This document shows, piece by piece, positions 8,418-15,845 of a stretch of 50,416 bases of DNA. The notes beneath the pieces were generated by a model, which saw only the letters and a program-made list of their open reading frames with translations, ran no database searches and was not told the DNA's origin. A program made the translations under genes and the position numbers. Numbering within the stretch: the first letter of the stretch is position 1; each line of letters begins with the position of its first letter. The DNA comes from Planctomycetota bacterium (GTDB lineage Bacteria > Planctomycetota > Planctomycetia > Pirellulales > Pirellulaceae), in assembly GCA_026692885.1 (NCBI GenBank), contig JAPLNJ010000853.1, positions 1 to 50,416 of the forward strand, read 5' to 3'.

Positions 8418-9416
8418 ATGTCCTGGTTCAGGCGGTGGCGTGCTTTCACGCTGGTCGAATTGTTGGTGGTGATCGCTATCATCGGTATTCTTGTGGCTTT
8501 GCTGTTGCCGGCGATTCAGGCGGCCCGGGAGGCCGCCCGACGCACCCAGTGCGGGAATAACCTTAAGCAGTACGGCGTGGCACTGCAGAACTACCACGAT
8601 ACATACAAGGTCTTCGCGACAGGCACATCCACTTGGGACAACTACCCATGGGTCGGCTGGCAAGTCCGCATCCTGCCCTTCGCGGAACAGGGGCGTCTGT
8701 ACGACTCGGTGAAAGACTGGAGTGAAAGCCAGCCGACCCAGCGCGCGTATTATGACGCGCCCATCGGGCCGGGCGGTGCCACCGCGGGCTCGTCCGTCAC
8801 GGTGAAATATTGCCGCTGCCCGTCCGACCCGTTTCCCGACTTCGATAGTGGCTGGGCGCAAACGAGCTACTCCGGGAGCCTCGGTTCGCAGTGGTGTCCT
8901 TCGAATGGAGGCGCTACCTGCGAGCCCTTCAATGTGGGAGGTTCACTCGCTAATCCCGGCACGAATTACGAGAATCCGGGCGGCCAAGAGGGACATGGGA
9001 ACAGCTCGGACCCATCGAGAATCTCCGGGATGTTTAGCCGCTGGGGGCTGAGTCTGAACATGGCCAAGGTGACGGATGGGACCTCCAACACCATTTTCGT
9101 CGGCGAGATCCTCCCGGCGTGCCATGACCACCGGGAAGGCTGGTGGACCCGCAACGGGATGGGGAATGCCCACGCGTCCACGGCCTCCCCGCTCAATGAA
9201 TTCACCACTTGCCCGAATTCGAACCGAGTCAGCAATCCCGCCTGCAAGGGGATGGACAAATGGAATTACAGTTGGGGTTTCCGTTCGCAGCACCCCGGCG
9301 GTGCCCATTTTCTGCTCGTGGATGGCGCCACACGGTTCCTCACCGAAACAATCAATTATTCGACCTATCAGCGACTGGGCGGGCGCAACGACGGCCAGGA
9401 CATCGGCAAGTTCTGA
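8418..9416 (+). CDS. DUF1559 prepilin-like protein, copy A
   Basis: A 332-residue protein with a type IV prepilin-like N-terminus (RAFTLVELLVVIAIIG, cleavable after the Ala before Phe), a long hydrophobic helix, then the DUF1559 domain. The C-terminal H-X9-DG signature is visible in RSQHPGGAHFLLVDGATRFL. These proteins are hallmark planctomycete pseudopilins, probably exported and anchored by the N-terminal helix. Their function is not established. GGGAGGGAG precedes the ATG. It is followed 49 bp later by a small lipoprotein gene, then a TPR gene, forming a cassette that is repeated in tandem from 11724. Confidence 0.95.
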   Translation: MSWFRRWRAFTLVELLVVIAIIGILVALLLPAIQAAREAARRTQCGNNLKQYGVALQNYHDTYKVFATGTSTWDNYPWVGWQVRILPFAEQGRLYDSVKDWSESQPTQRAYYDAPIGPGGATAGSSVTVKYCRCPSDPFPDFDSGWAQTSYSGSLGSQWCPSNGGATCEPFNVGGSLANPGTNYENPGGQEGHGNSSDPSRISGMFSRWGLSLNMAKVTDGTSNTIFVGEILPACHDHREGWWTRNGMGNAHASTASPLNEFTTCPNSNRVSNPACKGMDKWNYSWGFRSQHPGGAHFLLVDGATRFLTETINYSTYQRLGGRNDGQDIGKF

Positions 9417-9465
9417 AAGGCCTGGCATCCAGCGCAACCCCCATCCCACCAAGAAGGACCAATCC

Positions 9466-9924
9466 GTGTTTTCTCATCGCATCAAGTTCGTCATTTGGGG
9501 CGCAATGTGCGCCAGTTTCATTGGCTGCGGCAGCGGTTCCGGCTTGGTGCAGGCCAAGGGAAAAGTCACGTACAACGGCCAGCCGGTCGCCGGCGCCGCG
9601 GTGACTTTCTTGTCGTCGACGGGTAGGCTGGCGATCGGGACTACCGACGCAAAAGGGGAGTTTTCCATGAATACCCAGGGGCTCCCCGGCATCTCCCTGG
9701 GAAGTCATCAGGTGGGAATCACGAAGCACGCTTCGTCGGGCGAGGCGAAGCCCATGACGCCGGACGAGATGCTAAAGGCGCAGGCCGCCACAATGGGAAA
9801 GGCGCCAGTGGCTGAAAAGAGCGAGATTCCCGAGAAATACGCGGCTCCCCAGACGAGCGGCCTGAGGGCGGACGCCTCCGCTGACAAGTCCAAGAACGTA
9901 TTCGACTTTCCGTTGAGCGATTGA
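9466..9924 (+). CDS. Small lipoprotein with carboxypeptidase-regulatory-like domain, copy A
   Basis: A 152-residue protein with a lipoprotein signal (GAMCASFIGCGSGSG, Cys near residue 22) and a transthyretin/carboxypeptidase-regulatory-like beta-sandwich (AKGKVTYNGQPVAGAAVTFL, TTDAKGEFSM). The GTG start at 9466 has AAGG upstream and the paralogue at 12716 also begins with GTG at the same relative place. The fold is common in planctomycete secretome lipoproteins beside DUF1559 genes. Its stop codon overlaps the next start (TGATG), which implies translational coupling. Confidence 0.88.
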   Translation: MFSHRIKFVIWGAMCASFIGCGSGSGLVQAKGKVTYNGQPVAGAAVTFLSSTGRLAIGTTDAKGEFSMNTQGLPGISLGSHQVGITKHASSGEAKPMTPDEMLKAQAATMGKAPVAEKSEIPEKYAAPQTSGLRADASADKSKNVFDFPLSD

Positions 9925-11333
9925 TGGCCCCGGAGGTGAACGCTCCCACCACGTCGCAGTCCGAGTCTGGCCGGCTGGAACGAGAGCCAACGGGCACCCA
10001 GCCGGCTGCCGAAGTCCCCGAGACTTCGCAAGTGTCCCGGAGGCCCCCTCGGCGCGGGTGGTGGGTGCTCGTCGGCGTGCTGGCGACCTGCTTCGCGGCC
10101 GTGGTCTGGGCTTGGCCCTGGGCGCGGACCACGCACTGCCTGAACGTCGCGAGGCAGGCGTTGGAGCGGGGCGATCCACGGGCAGCCTTGCTGCCGCTCC
10201 AGGAGGCAGAGCACCTGCAGCCCCAACGCGCCGAGGTGCAGTATCTCCGGGCTGTGGCCTTGCGCCGCGCCGGACGATTCGATGAGTGTCGAGACCGTCT
10301 GCAACGAGCCAAAACCCTGCAATGGCCCGCTTCGGACATCGAGCGTCAGGAATGGTTAGCCGTGGCGCAGTCTGGGGACGTCGACGCGGTGCGTGACCGC
10401 TTGCTGGCCATCATCGACCGCGGCACGCCGGATGATGTGGCGGAGGAGATCTACGAGGCGCTGGCACGAGGCTACTCGACGGCCTACCGTCTCCGCGACG
10501 CTTGGCAGTGCCTGTACATGTGGCAGCAATGGCGTCCCGATGCGCCCCAGGCCCGGTTGGCGCGGGCCTATATCTACGAACAGCTGGATCAGATTCCCGC
10601 GGCCGTGCAGGACTATCGCGCGGCCCTGGAGCGACTGCCCCAGGATCGCGAAACACATCTCAAACTGGCCGAGCTACTGCTGGGGCAGGGCTCGACCGAG
10701 GAGGCGGAAACTCACTTCCGAGCTTGTCTCGCCAGCCCCTCGGACGTGGCTGAGGCAGTCGTCGCCGCCGCCTTCCTTGGCGTTGCGCGGTGCTCCCTCG
10801 CGACCGGCCACGCGGCGGAGGCCCGGCGCTGCCTGGAGGCCGCTTTGGCCTTGCATCTAAACGCCAAGCAACAGGGTGTGGTGTTGGCGGAAATGGGCCG
10901 ACTGATGTTGCAGGAAGGCCAGGCTGACGAGGCACTTCACAACCTCCAGCAAGCGGTCCAACTGGCGCCGGCAGAGATCTCGATTCATCGTACGTTGGCC
11001 GCGGCCCTGACACGCGCCGGGCAGACGCAGCAGGCCAAGCTCGAATATGATCGTGCACGGGAGATCGAGGCTGGGTTGGATCGCGTGGGGGACATCCAGC
11101 GTGCTCTGATCGAGAAACCTAACGACGCCGAGTTGCGCTGCGAAGCCGGCAAAATCCTCCTCGATCAAGGATTAGCCGCGAACGGGGTTGGCTGGCTCCT
11201 GACGGCGCTGAAGTACGATCCGAACCACCGTCACAGTCACCAATTGTTGGCGGAGTACTACGCCACGGCGGGAAATCAGACGCTGGCCGCGCACCATCGC
11301 CTGCTGGCCGCTAACGCGTCCCAGCCGAGATAA
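9924..11333 (+). CDS. Membrane-anchored TPR protein, copy A (full length)
   Basis: A 469-residue protein: a charged N-terminus, a single membrane helix at about 48-70 (WWVLVGVLATCFAAVVWAW), then many tetratricopeptide repeats (such as LERGDPRAALLPLQEAEHLQ and HFRACLASPSDVAEAVVAAA) to the C-terminus. TPRs mediate protein contacts, so an assembly or scaffold role facing the periplasm or exterior is plausible. The ATG overlaps the lipoprotein stop. Residues about 150-258 are almost identical to copy B (13172-13921), whereas the N-terminal part is far more diverged. Confidence 0.9.
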   Translation: MAPEVNAPTTSQSESGRLEREPTGTQPAAEVPETSQVSRRPPRRGWWVLVGVLATCFAAVVWAWPWARTTHCLNVARQALERGDPRAALLPLQEAEHLQPQRAEVQYLRAVALRRAGRFDECRDRLQRAKTLQWPASDIERQEWLAVAQSGDVDAVRDRLLAIIDRGTPDDVAEEIYEALARGYSTAYRLRDAWQCLYMWQQWRPDAPQARLARAYIYEQLDQIPAAVQDYRAALERLPQDRETHLKLAELLLGQGSTEEAETHFRACLASPSDVAEAVVAAAFLGVARCSLATGHAAEARRCLEAALALHLNAKQQGVVLAEMGRLMLQEGQADEALHNLQQAVQLAPAEISIHRTLAAALTRAGQTQQAKLEYDRAREIEAGLDRVGDIQRALIEKPNDAELRCEAGKILLDQGLAANGVGWLLTALKYDPNHRHSHQLLAEYYATAGNQTLAAHHRLLAANASQPR

Positions 11334-11376
11334 CATCCTGAATCCCGGCCTGAGGACAGAAGGGGGCCGCAACCAA

Positions 11377-11421
11377 GTAGGTCAGGCTTTCCAGCCTGAC
11401 GCGAACCGTGCGTCAGCCTGG
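11377..11421. repeat. Truncated GTAGGTC palindrome after TPR copy A
   Basis: The stretch matches the complete 59-bp hairpin at 13965-14023 but stops before the end of the right arm. The roughly 40 bases before it (CATCCTGAATCCCGGCCTGA and onward) are also shared with the region after TPR copy B, which marks the duplicated segment's 3' boundary. Confidence 0.85.
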
Positions 11422-11513
11422 GAAGTTTGATCGCTGCGCTCCGCAAACGGGCGCGGCGTCGTTCCCGGAAATCCGTTAGAACCGATGTCCATGTCTATTC
11501 TTGTGAAAAAATG

Positions 11514-11542
11514 TTGTCAGCTAGTTTGAGAACCGCTATATT
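11514..11542 (+). promoter_or_regulatory. Sigma70-type promoter of the second DUF1559 cassette
   Basis: TTGTCA and TATATT are spaced by 17 bases, as at 8221-8249. Surrounding leader sequence from about 11427 to the start codon is conserved with the first cassette. The gap 11334-11723 otherwise holds the repeat at 11377 and the 15-bp tandem repeat at 11583. Confidence 0.7.
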
Positions 11543-11582
11543 GCTGCCGAAGTATTGGATCAGGTCGGAGAATGTTTGCGAG

Positions 11583-11612
11583 TGGCTGGTGACCGGTTGG
11601 CTGGTGACCGGT
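11583..11612. repeat. 15-bp tandem repeat in the leader of cassette B
   Basis: TGGCTGGTGACCGGT is present twice in direct succession. The equivalent leader of cassette A has one related copy (TGGCTGGTGAGCGAT), so the duplication arose after the cassettes diverged. Confidence 0.85.
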
Positions 11613-11723
11613 TGACAGTGAATTGGAGGTGGGGTCCGGCCCGCGTGGTTTCTTCACCAAGAGTCCTAGACGAGCGTTCGCTTTCTTTCTTCTCAATAGA
11701 TATTTCGGGGAGGGAGTATGTTT

Positions 11724-12698
11724 ATGTCCTGGGTCAGGCGGTGGCGTGCTTTCACGCTGGTCGAATTGTTGGTGGTGATTGCTATCATCGGTATTCTTGT
11801 GGCCTTGTTGTTGCCGGCGATTCAGGCGGCCCGGGAGGCCGCCCGGCGCACCCAGTGTGGGAACAACCTCAAGCAGTACGGTATCGCACTGCAGAACTAC
11901 CATGACACCTACAAGGTCTTCCCGCCGGGAGGCTTCAACGCGGGATATCCCTGGGTCAGCTGGCAAGTCCGCATGCTGCCCTTCGCGGAACAAGGGCCAC
12001 TGTTCGAGGCCGTGAAGGATTGGAGCGAAAGGCAACCGACCCAACGCCACTATGGGGATGCCCCTATTGGACCGGGAGGAGTCACGGCTCGCGAGTCGCA
12101 GCAGGTCAAATACACACGCTGCCCGTCCGATCCGTTCCCCGAATTCGACGGTGGTTGGGCGCAGACCAGTTATTCCGGAAACCTGGGTTCGCAACGCAAT
12201 CCCTCGGCCAACGGGGCCTGTAACACATTCTTCACGCCGGGCATCAACTACGAAGCTCCGCAAGGCGATTCAGATGCCGGGAACACGACGGACCCGTCCC
12301 ACATTTCCGGCATGTTCAGCCGCTGGGGAATGCTCACTCGCATGGCTGACGTGATGGACGGCACTTCCGTCACGTTCTTCGTCGGCGAGATCCTCCCGGC
12401 CTGTAACGATCACCGGGGTGGTTGGTGGGATCACAACGGCATGGGCAACGCCCATGCCACCACGGCCGTCCCGCTGGGCGAAATGACGACCTGTCCCAAC
12501 TCGAACAGGATCACAAATCCGGCCTGCACCGCCTTGAGTAATTGGAATTACAGTTGGGGCTTCCGCTCTCAGCATCCAGGTGGAGCCCAGTTCCTGATGG
12601 TGGACGGCAGTTCGAAGTTCGTCGCCGATTCGATCAATTATGTGACGTACCAACGACTGGGTGGGCGTCGGGACGGCCAGCCCGTCGACAAGTACTAA
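11724..12698 (+). CDS. DUF1559 prepilin-like protein, copy B
   Basis: A 324-residue paralogue of the copy at 8418, sharing its prepilin N-terminus (RAFTLVELLVVIAIIG), much of the DUF1559 body and the C-terminal RSQHPGGAQFLMVDGSSKFV signature. The start is set at 11724 by alignment with copy A (MSW...) and its conserved GGGAGGGAG. An ATG two codons earlier (11718) is possible. Differences from copy A concentrate in the middle of the protein. It heads the second lipoprotein-TPR cassette. Confidence 0.94.
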   Translation: MSWVRRWRAFTLVELLVVIAIIGILVALLLPAIQAAREAARRTQCGNNLKQYGIALQNYHDTYKVFPPGGFNAGYPWVSWQVRMLPFAEQGPLFEAVKDWSERQPTQRHYGDAPIGPGGVTARESQQVKYTRCPSDPFPEFDGGWAQTSYSGNLGSQRNPSANGACNTFFTPGINYEAPQGDSDAGNTTDPSHISGMFSRWGMLTRMADVMDGTSVTFFVGEILPACNDHRGGWWDHNGMGNAHATTAVPLGEMTTCPNSNRITNPACTALSNWNYSWGFRSQHPGGAQFLMVDGSSKFVADSINYVTYQRLGGRRDGQPVDKY

Positions 12699-12715
12699 TA
12701 CCGAAGGAGCAGCCT

Positions 12716-13168
12716 GTGTTTCGTCAGAGTCTTAGACTGGTTGTCTGGGTGGGAGTTTGCGCCGGTTTGCTGGGGTGTGGCGGTGGTGGCGGTCTCACGC
12801 CAGCCAAGGGCAAAGTGAGCTACAAGGGGCAGCCGGTCGCCGGAGCCACGGTGAGTTTCATCCCCGCGGAAGGTACTCCGGCGGTGGGAGTCACGGATGT
12901 CCAGGGGGAATTCTCGGTCAAGACACAAGGCCGTTTTGGCACCACCGTGGGCAAGCACAGGGTCGGGATCAGCAAGTACGCCTCCTCGGGCGACACGTCA
13001 AACCTGAAGCCCGAAGATATGGCCAAGATGATGGGGCCAAGTGGGAAAATGCCAGAGCCCAAGTCCGAGTTGCCCTTGAAGTATGCCGCCCCTCAGACCA
13101 GCGGATTCGAGGCCAACGTCACGGCCGAGGCGTCGAAGAATGTGTTCACCTTCGACCTGACCGATTGA
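12716..13168 (+). CDS. Small lipoprotein with carboxypeptidase-regulatory-like domain, copy B
   Basis: A 150-residue paralogue of the gene at 9466. The lipobox is AGLLGCGG, followed by AKGKVSYKGQPVAGATVSFI and VTDVQGEFSVKTQGRF of the beta-sandwich domain, and a shared KYAAPQTSG motif near the C-terminus. GAAGGAG lies well placed before the GTG start. It follows the DUF1559 gene by 17 bp and is followed 3 bp after its stop by the TPR gene. Confidence 0.88.
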   Translation: MFRQSLRLVVWVGVCAGLLGCGGGGGLTPAKGKVSYKGQPVAGATVSFIPAEGTPAVGVTDVQGEFSVKTQGRFGTTVGKHRVGISKYASSGDTSNLKPEDMAKMMGPSGKMPEPKSELPLKYAAPQTSGFEANVTAEASKNVFTFDLTD

Positions 13169-13171
13169 CGG

Positions 13172-13921
13172 ATGCGGGGTATGGGTGTAGCGATGTCGGC
13201 GGTGAACACGACCAGGCAGACCGCCGAAGTCCGCCCGACTCCGGCGGTTTCTCGGCGGTGTACGTGGCGGTGGTGGAGCGTGGGGGGCGGATTGGCCCTG
13301 GTGCTGCTTGTGGCAGTTGTCAGTTGGCCTGCGGTGCAGGCGACGAAGCACCGGAACGCCGCGCGGCAATTCTTGGAGCAGGGCGACCCCACCGCAGCCC
13401 TAGCTTCCCTCCAGGCTGTGGCACAGCTCCAGCCCACGCGTGCTGAGGTGCAATACCTGCTGGCCGTGACCCACTGCCGCACCGGGCAGATCGAGCCATT
13501 TCGCTCGGCGCTGCAACTCGCCCGGAAATCCGGCTGGCCGGTGGAGGACATCGAGCGTCAGGAATGGCTGGCAGTGGCGCAGTTGGGCGACGTGGAAGCA
13601 GTCTGCGACCGCTTACTGGCCACGATCGACCGCGGCGCGCCGGATCAGGCAGCGGAGGAGATCTACGAGGCACTGGCGCGAGGCTACTCGACGGCCTACC
13701 GCCTCCGCGACGCTTGGCAGTGCCTGCACATGTGGCAGCAATGGCGTCCCGATGCGCCTCAGGCCCGGTTGTTGCGGGCCTATCTCTACGAACAGCTGGA
13801 TCAGATTCCCGCGGCCGTGCAGGATTATCGCGCGGCCCTGGAGCGACTGCCCCAGGATCGCGAAACGCATCTCAAACTGGCCGAGCTACTGCTGGGGCAG
13901 GGCTCGACCGAGCCGAAATGA
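13172..13921 (+). CDS. Membrane-anchored TPR protein, copy B (internally deleted)
   Basis: This 249-residue protein matches the first part of the TPR protein at 9924: a membrane helix (LALVLLVAVVSWPAV) and TPRs through LAELLLGQGSTE, then it ends at once with PK. Compared with copy A, bases equal to 10701-11324 (624 bp, 208 codons) are missing. Both genes end in the same P-(R/K)-stop context and share downstream sequence. It is therefore an in-frame deletion and not a frameshift. Whether the short protein functions is unknown. Possible starts also lie at 13181 and 13193. Confidence 0.85.
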   Translation: MRGMGVAMSAVNTTRQTAEVRPTPAVSRRCTWRWWSVGGGLALVLLVAVVSWPAVQATKHRNAARQFLEQGDPTAALASLQAVAQLQPTRAEVQYLLAVTHCRTGQIEPFRSALQLARKSGWPVEDIERQEWLAVAQLGDVEAVCDRLLATIDRGAPDQAAEEIYEALARGYSTAYRLRDAWQCLHMWQQWRPDAPQARLLRAYLYEQLDQIPAAVQDYRAALERLPQDRETHLKLAELLLGQGSTEPK

Positions 13922-13964
13922 CATCCTGAATCCCGGCCTGAGGACAGAAGGGGACCGCAACCAA

Positions 13965-14023
13965 GTAGGTCAGGCTTTCCAGCCTGACGCGAACCGTGCG
14001 TCAGCCTGGAAAGGCTGACCTAC
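13965..14023. repeat. GTAGGTC palindrome after TPR copy B
   Basis: A 59-base hairpin with arms GTAGGTCAGGCTTTCCAGCC and complement, loop CGCGAACCGTGCG. It is the best-preserved member of the family also found at 1510, 11377, 15701 and 15783. It may terminate transcription of the cassette. Confidence 0.88.
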
Positions 14024-14091
14024 AACCTACGCGCATGATAGAAGTTTAGACTCTATTCCACGAACCAAGCTGCCGGACGACGAGGACCTGC

Positions 14092-15339
14092 ATGACCACG
14101 GGAGCATCGATTTCCGCACCCCGGCCGTCCCCGCCGAATCGACGCCGACGGTGGATGAGGCTGGTCGTCGCCACTGCCCTAGCCGTGACGGCCAGCGTCG
14201 GTGGTTGGATGTGGTGGCACGGGCGACAGCCCACCCAGCGATTCGCACGGGCCTTGACGGCCCTGGATGCCCAGCGATTCGACGAGGTTCGCCGGGAACT
14301 CAGCGCCTTGGAGACGTTTCCCGGCTGCGAACTGCAGCAGCACTTCCTCCGCGGGGCACTGCTGCTTCAGGACGAACGCTTCTTTCCCGCCCTGGATGAG
14401 TTCGGCCACACGGTTGACGACCCGAACCTGCGTCTGCGGACACTCACGCTCGCCGGACAGGCCCTGTACCGCGTGCAGGACTTTCAGGCGGCGATCGGCC
14501 TGCTAGTTCAAGTGGTCCATGCGGCGCCCGAGGCCGTGGATGCCCAGCGCTGGCTGGCGGCCGCTTACTACGACTTGGGACGGACCGACGAAGCGATGCG
14601 GCACTTGGCGCAGGTGGCCGAATTGGATCCGGCCGACGCCCGCCCGCATCGCCTGATGGGCCTCATTCAAAAAGACTTCGAGAACTACGTGGGGGCGGTG
14701 GAGAGCTATCGCGAGTCGTTGCGGCGTAACGGGCAGCAACCGGATCGAGAGGCCATCCGGCAAGAATTGGCCGAATGCCAGCTCAAATTGCGGCAGCCTG
14801 AGGACGCCTTGCAGACGCTGGCCGAATCCCGACCAGGGCCTGATCGCTGGGCTTTGGAGGCCGACTGCCACTACGGTGCCGGCCGCCCAGACGAGGCCCG
14901 CCGATTGCTCGATGAGACGCTGCGCGCAGCACCCGCCAACTTGCGGGCGTTGCTGCTGCGTGGGACCATCGCCTTGGAGGAGGGCGACGCCGAGATGGCC
15001 GTCAAAGTGCTCTCGCAGGCAGTGGCCGCCTACCCGAAAGACCACACGGCACGCTTCAAGCTGGAGCGGGCGTACCGCCGGCTCGGAGATGGTCAACACG
15101 CAGACGAGCAGGCCCACATTGCTGGGGAAATCCAGCAACTCCGTCGGCAATTCGCTAAGCTGCACGAGACGGCGGCGGCCGAACCGAACAACGCCGACGT
15201 CCGCTGCCAACTCGGCGTTCTGGCCCGCCAGTTGGACCGCCCAGACTTGGCCCGTGTCTGGTTCCAGGCCGCGCTGGCGATCGAGCCTCGCCACCCGGAG
15301 ACCTTGCGTCAGATTTCGGACCGGCCGCAACCGAAGTAG
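14092..15339 (+). CDS. Membrane-anchored TPR protein, third paralogue
   Basis: A 415-residue protein with a basic N-terminus, a membrane helix at about residues 20-40 (LVVATALAVTASVGGWMWW) and consecutive TPR units to the end (VHAAPEAVDAQRWLAAAYYD, YRESLRRNGQQPDREAIRQE). Its C-terminal NADVRCQLG...ARVWFQAAL resembles the part of copy A that copy B has lost, so it may compensate for the truncation. The ATG follows GAGGAC. It has its own upstream hairpin (13965-14023) and may be transcribed separately. Confidence 0.9.
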   Translation: MTTGASISAPRPSPPNRRRRWMRLVVATALAVTASVGGWMWWHGRQPTQRFARALTALDAQRFDEVRRELSALETFPGCELQQHFLRGALLLQDERFFPALDEFGHTVDDPNLRLRTLTLAGQALYRVQDFQAAIGLLVQVVHAAPEAVDAQRWLAAAYYDLGRTDEAMRHLAQVAELDPADARPHRLMGLIQKDFENYVGAVESYRESLRRNGQQPDREAIRQELAECQLKLRQPEDALQTLAESRPGPDRWALEADCHYGAGRPDEARRLLDETLRAAPANLRALLLRGTIALEEGDAEMAVKVLSQAVAAYPKDHTARFKLERAYRRLGDGQHADEQAHIAGEIQQLRRQFAKLHETAAAEPNNADVRCQLGVLARQLDRPDLARVWFQAALAIEPRHPETLRQISDRPQPK

Positions 15340-15344
15340 GGCGA

Positions 15345-15423
15345 GGCCGAAAAATAACCCCCTCGCCCCGATACCCCGGGGAGAGGGGCGGGAAGGCATA
15401 TGCCGAAGTTGTTTTTCGGCCGT
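15345..15423. repeat. Nested hairpin after the third TPR gene
   Basis: Outer arms CCGAAAAATAAC / GTTGTTTTTCGG enclose the CCCCTCGCC...GGGGAGAGGGG hairpin (15359-15390) also seen at 3849 and 17631. It lies directly after the stop codon and could terminate transcription. Confidence 0.8.
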
Positions 15424-15427
15424 TCCT

Positions 15428-15673
15428 AGCACCAAACGGTGTTCGGGGTTGTCGGTGTCAAGAATGGGGTTTTACGGTTTCGCAGAGACGGACCGCCAGC
15501 TGGGGTCAGACGTACAGATTTCAGTTTTCGCAGGCAGAAGGCTTTCCCTAGGCTTGAGCACACGACCGCGAAAACTGAAATCTGTACGTCTGACCCCTTG
15601 TCTTATGCCCCGTCTCTGCTGAACCATTAAGTTTCAGTCTTTGCGCGCAGGGGCCAAAATATCGTTTGGTGCT
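15428..15673. repeat. Palindromic element with terminal inverted repeats
   Basis: Ends AGCACCAAACG (15428-15438) and CGTTTGGTGCT (15663-15673) are an 11-bp terminal inverted repeat. Inside are perfect 30-bp arms at 15502-15531 and 15568-15597 (GGGGTCAGACGTACAGATTT and onward). The left part aligns with the element at 5015-5185. It encodes no protein I can support and looks like a MITE-type non-autonomous element. Confidence 0.85.
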
Positions 15674-15700
15674 CGTGCCGTTTCCGTTTTATTTTTACGG

Positions 15701-15837
15701 GTAGGACGGACTTCCAAGTCCGTCGAAATTCCGGTCGGACTTGGAAGTCCAACCTACAACATCAACCTGGAAAAGGCACTCGATCAGGCTTTCCAGCCTG
15801 ACACCCGAGGGACGTCAGGCTGGAAAGCCTGACCTAC
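15701..15837. repeat. Two successive GTAGG-type palindromes before the first VCBS gene
   Basis: Hairpin 15701-15757 has arms around CGGACTTCCAAGTCC. Hairpin 15783-15837 has arms around CAGGCTTTCCAGCCTGAC. Both end in CCTAC-type sequence like their relatives at 13965. They abut the start of the gene at 15846, so they fall in its leader. Confidence 0.85.
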
Positions 15838-15845
15838 GGTTCCAC

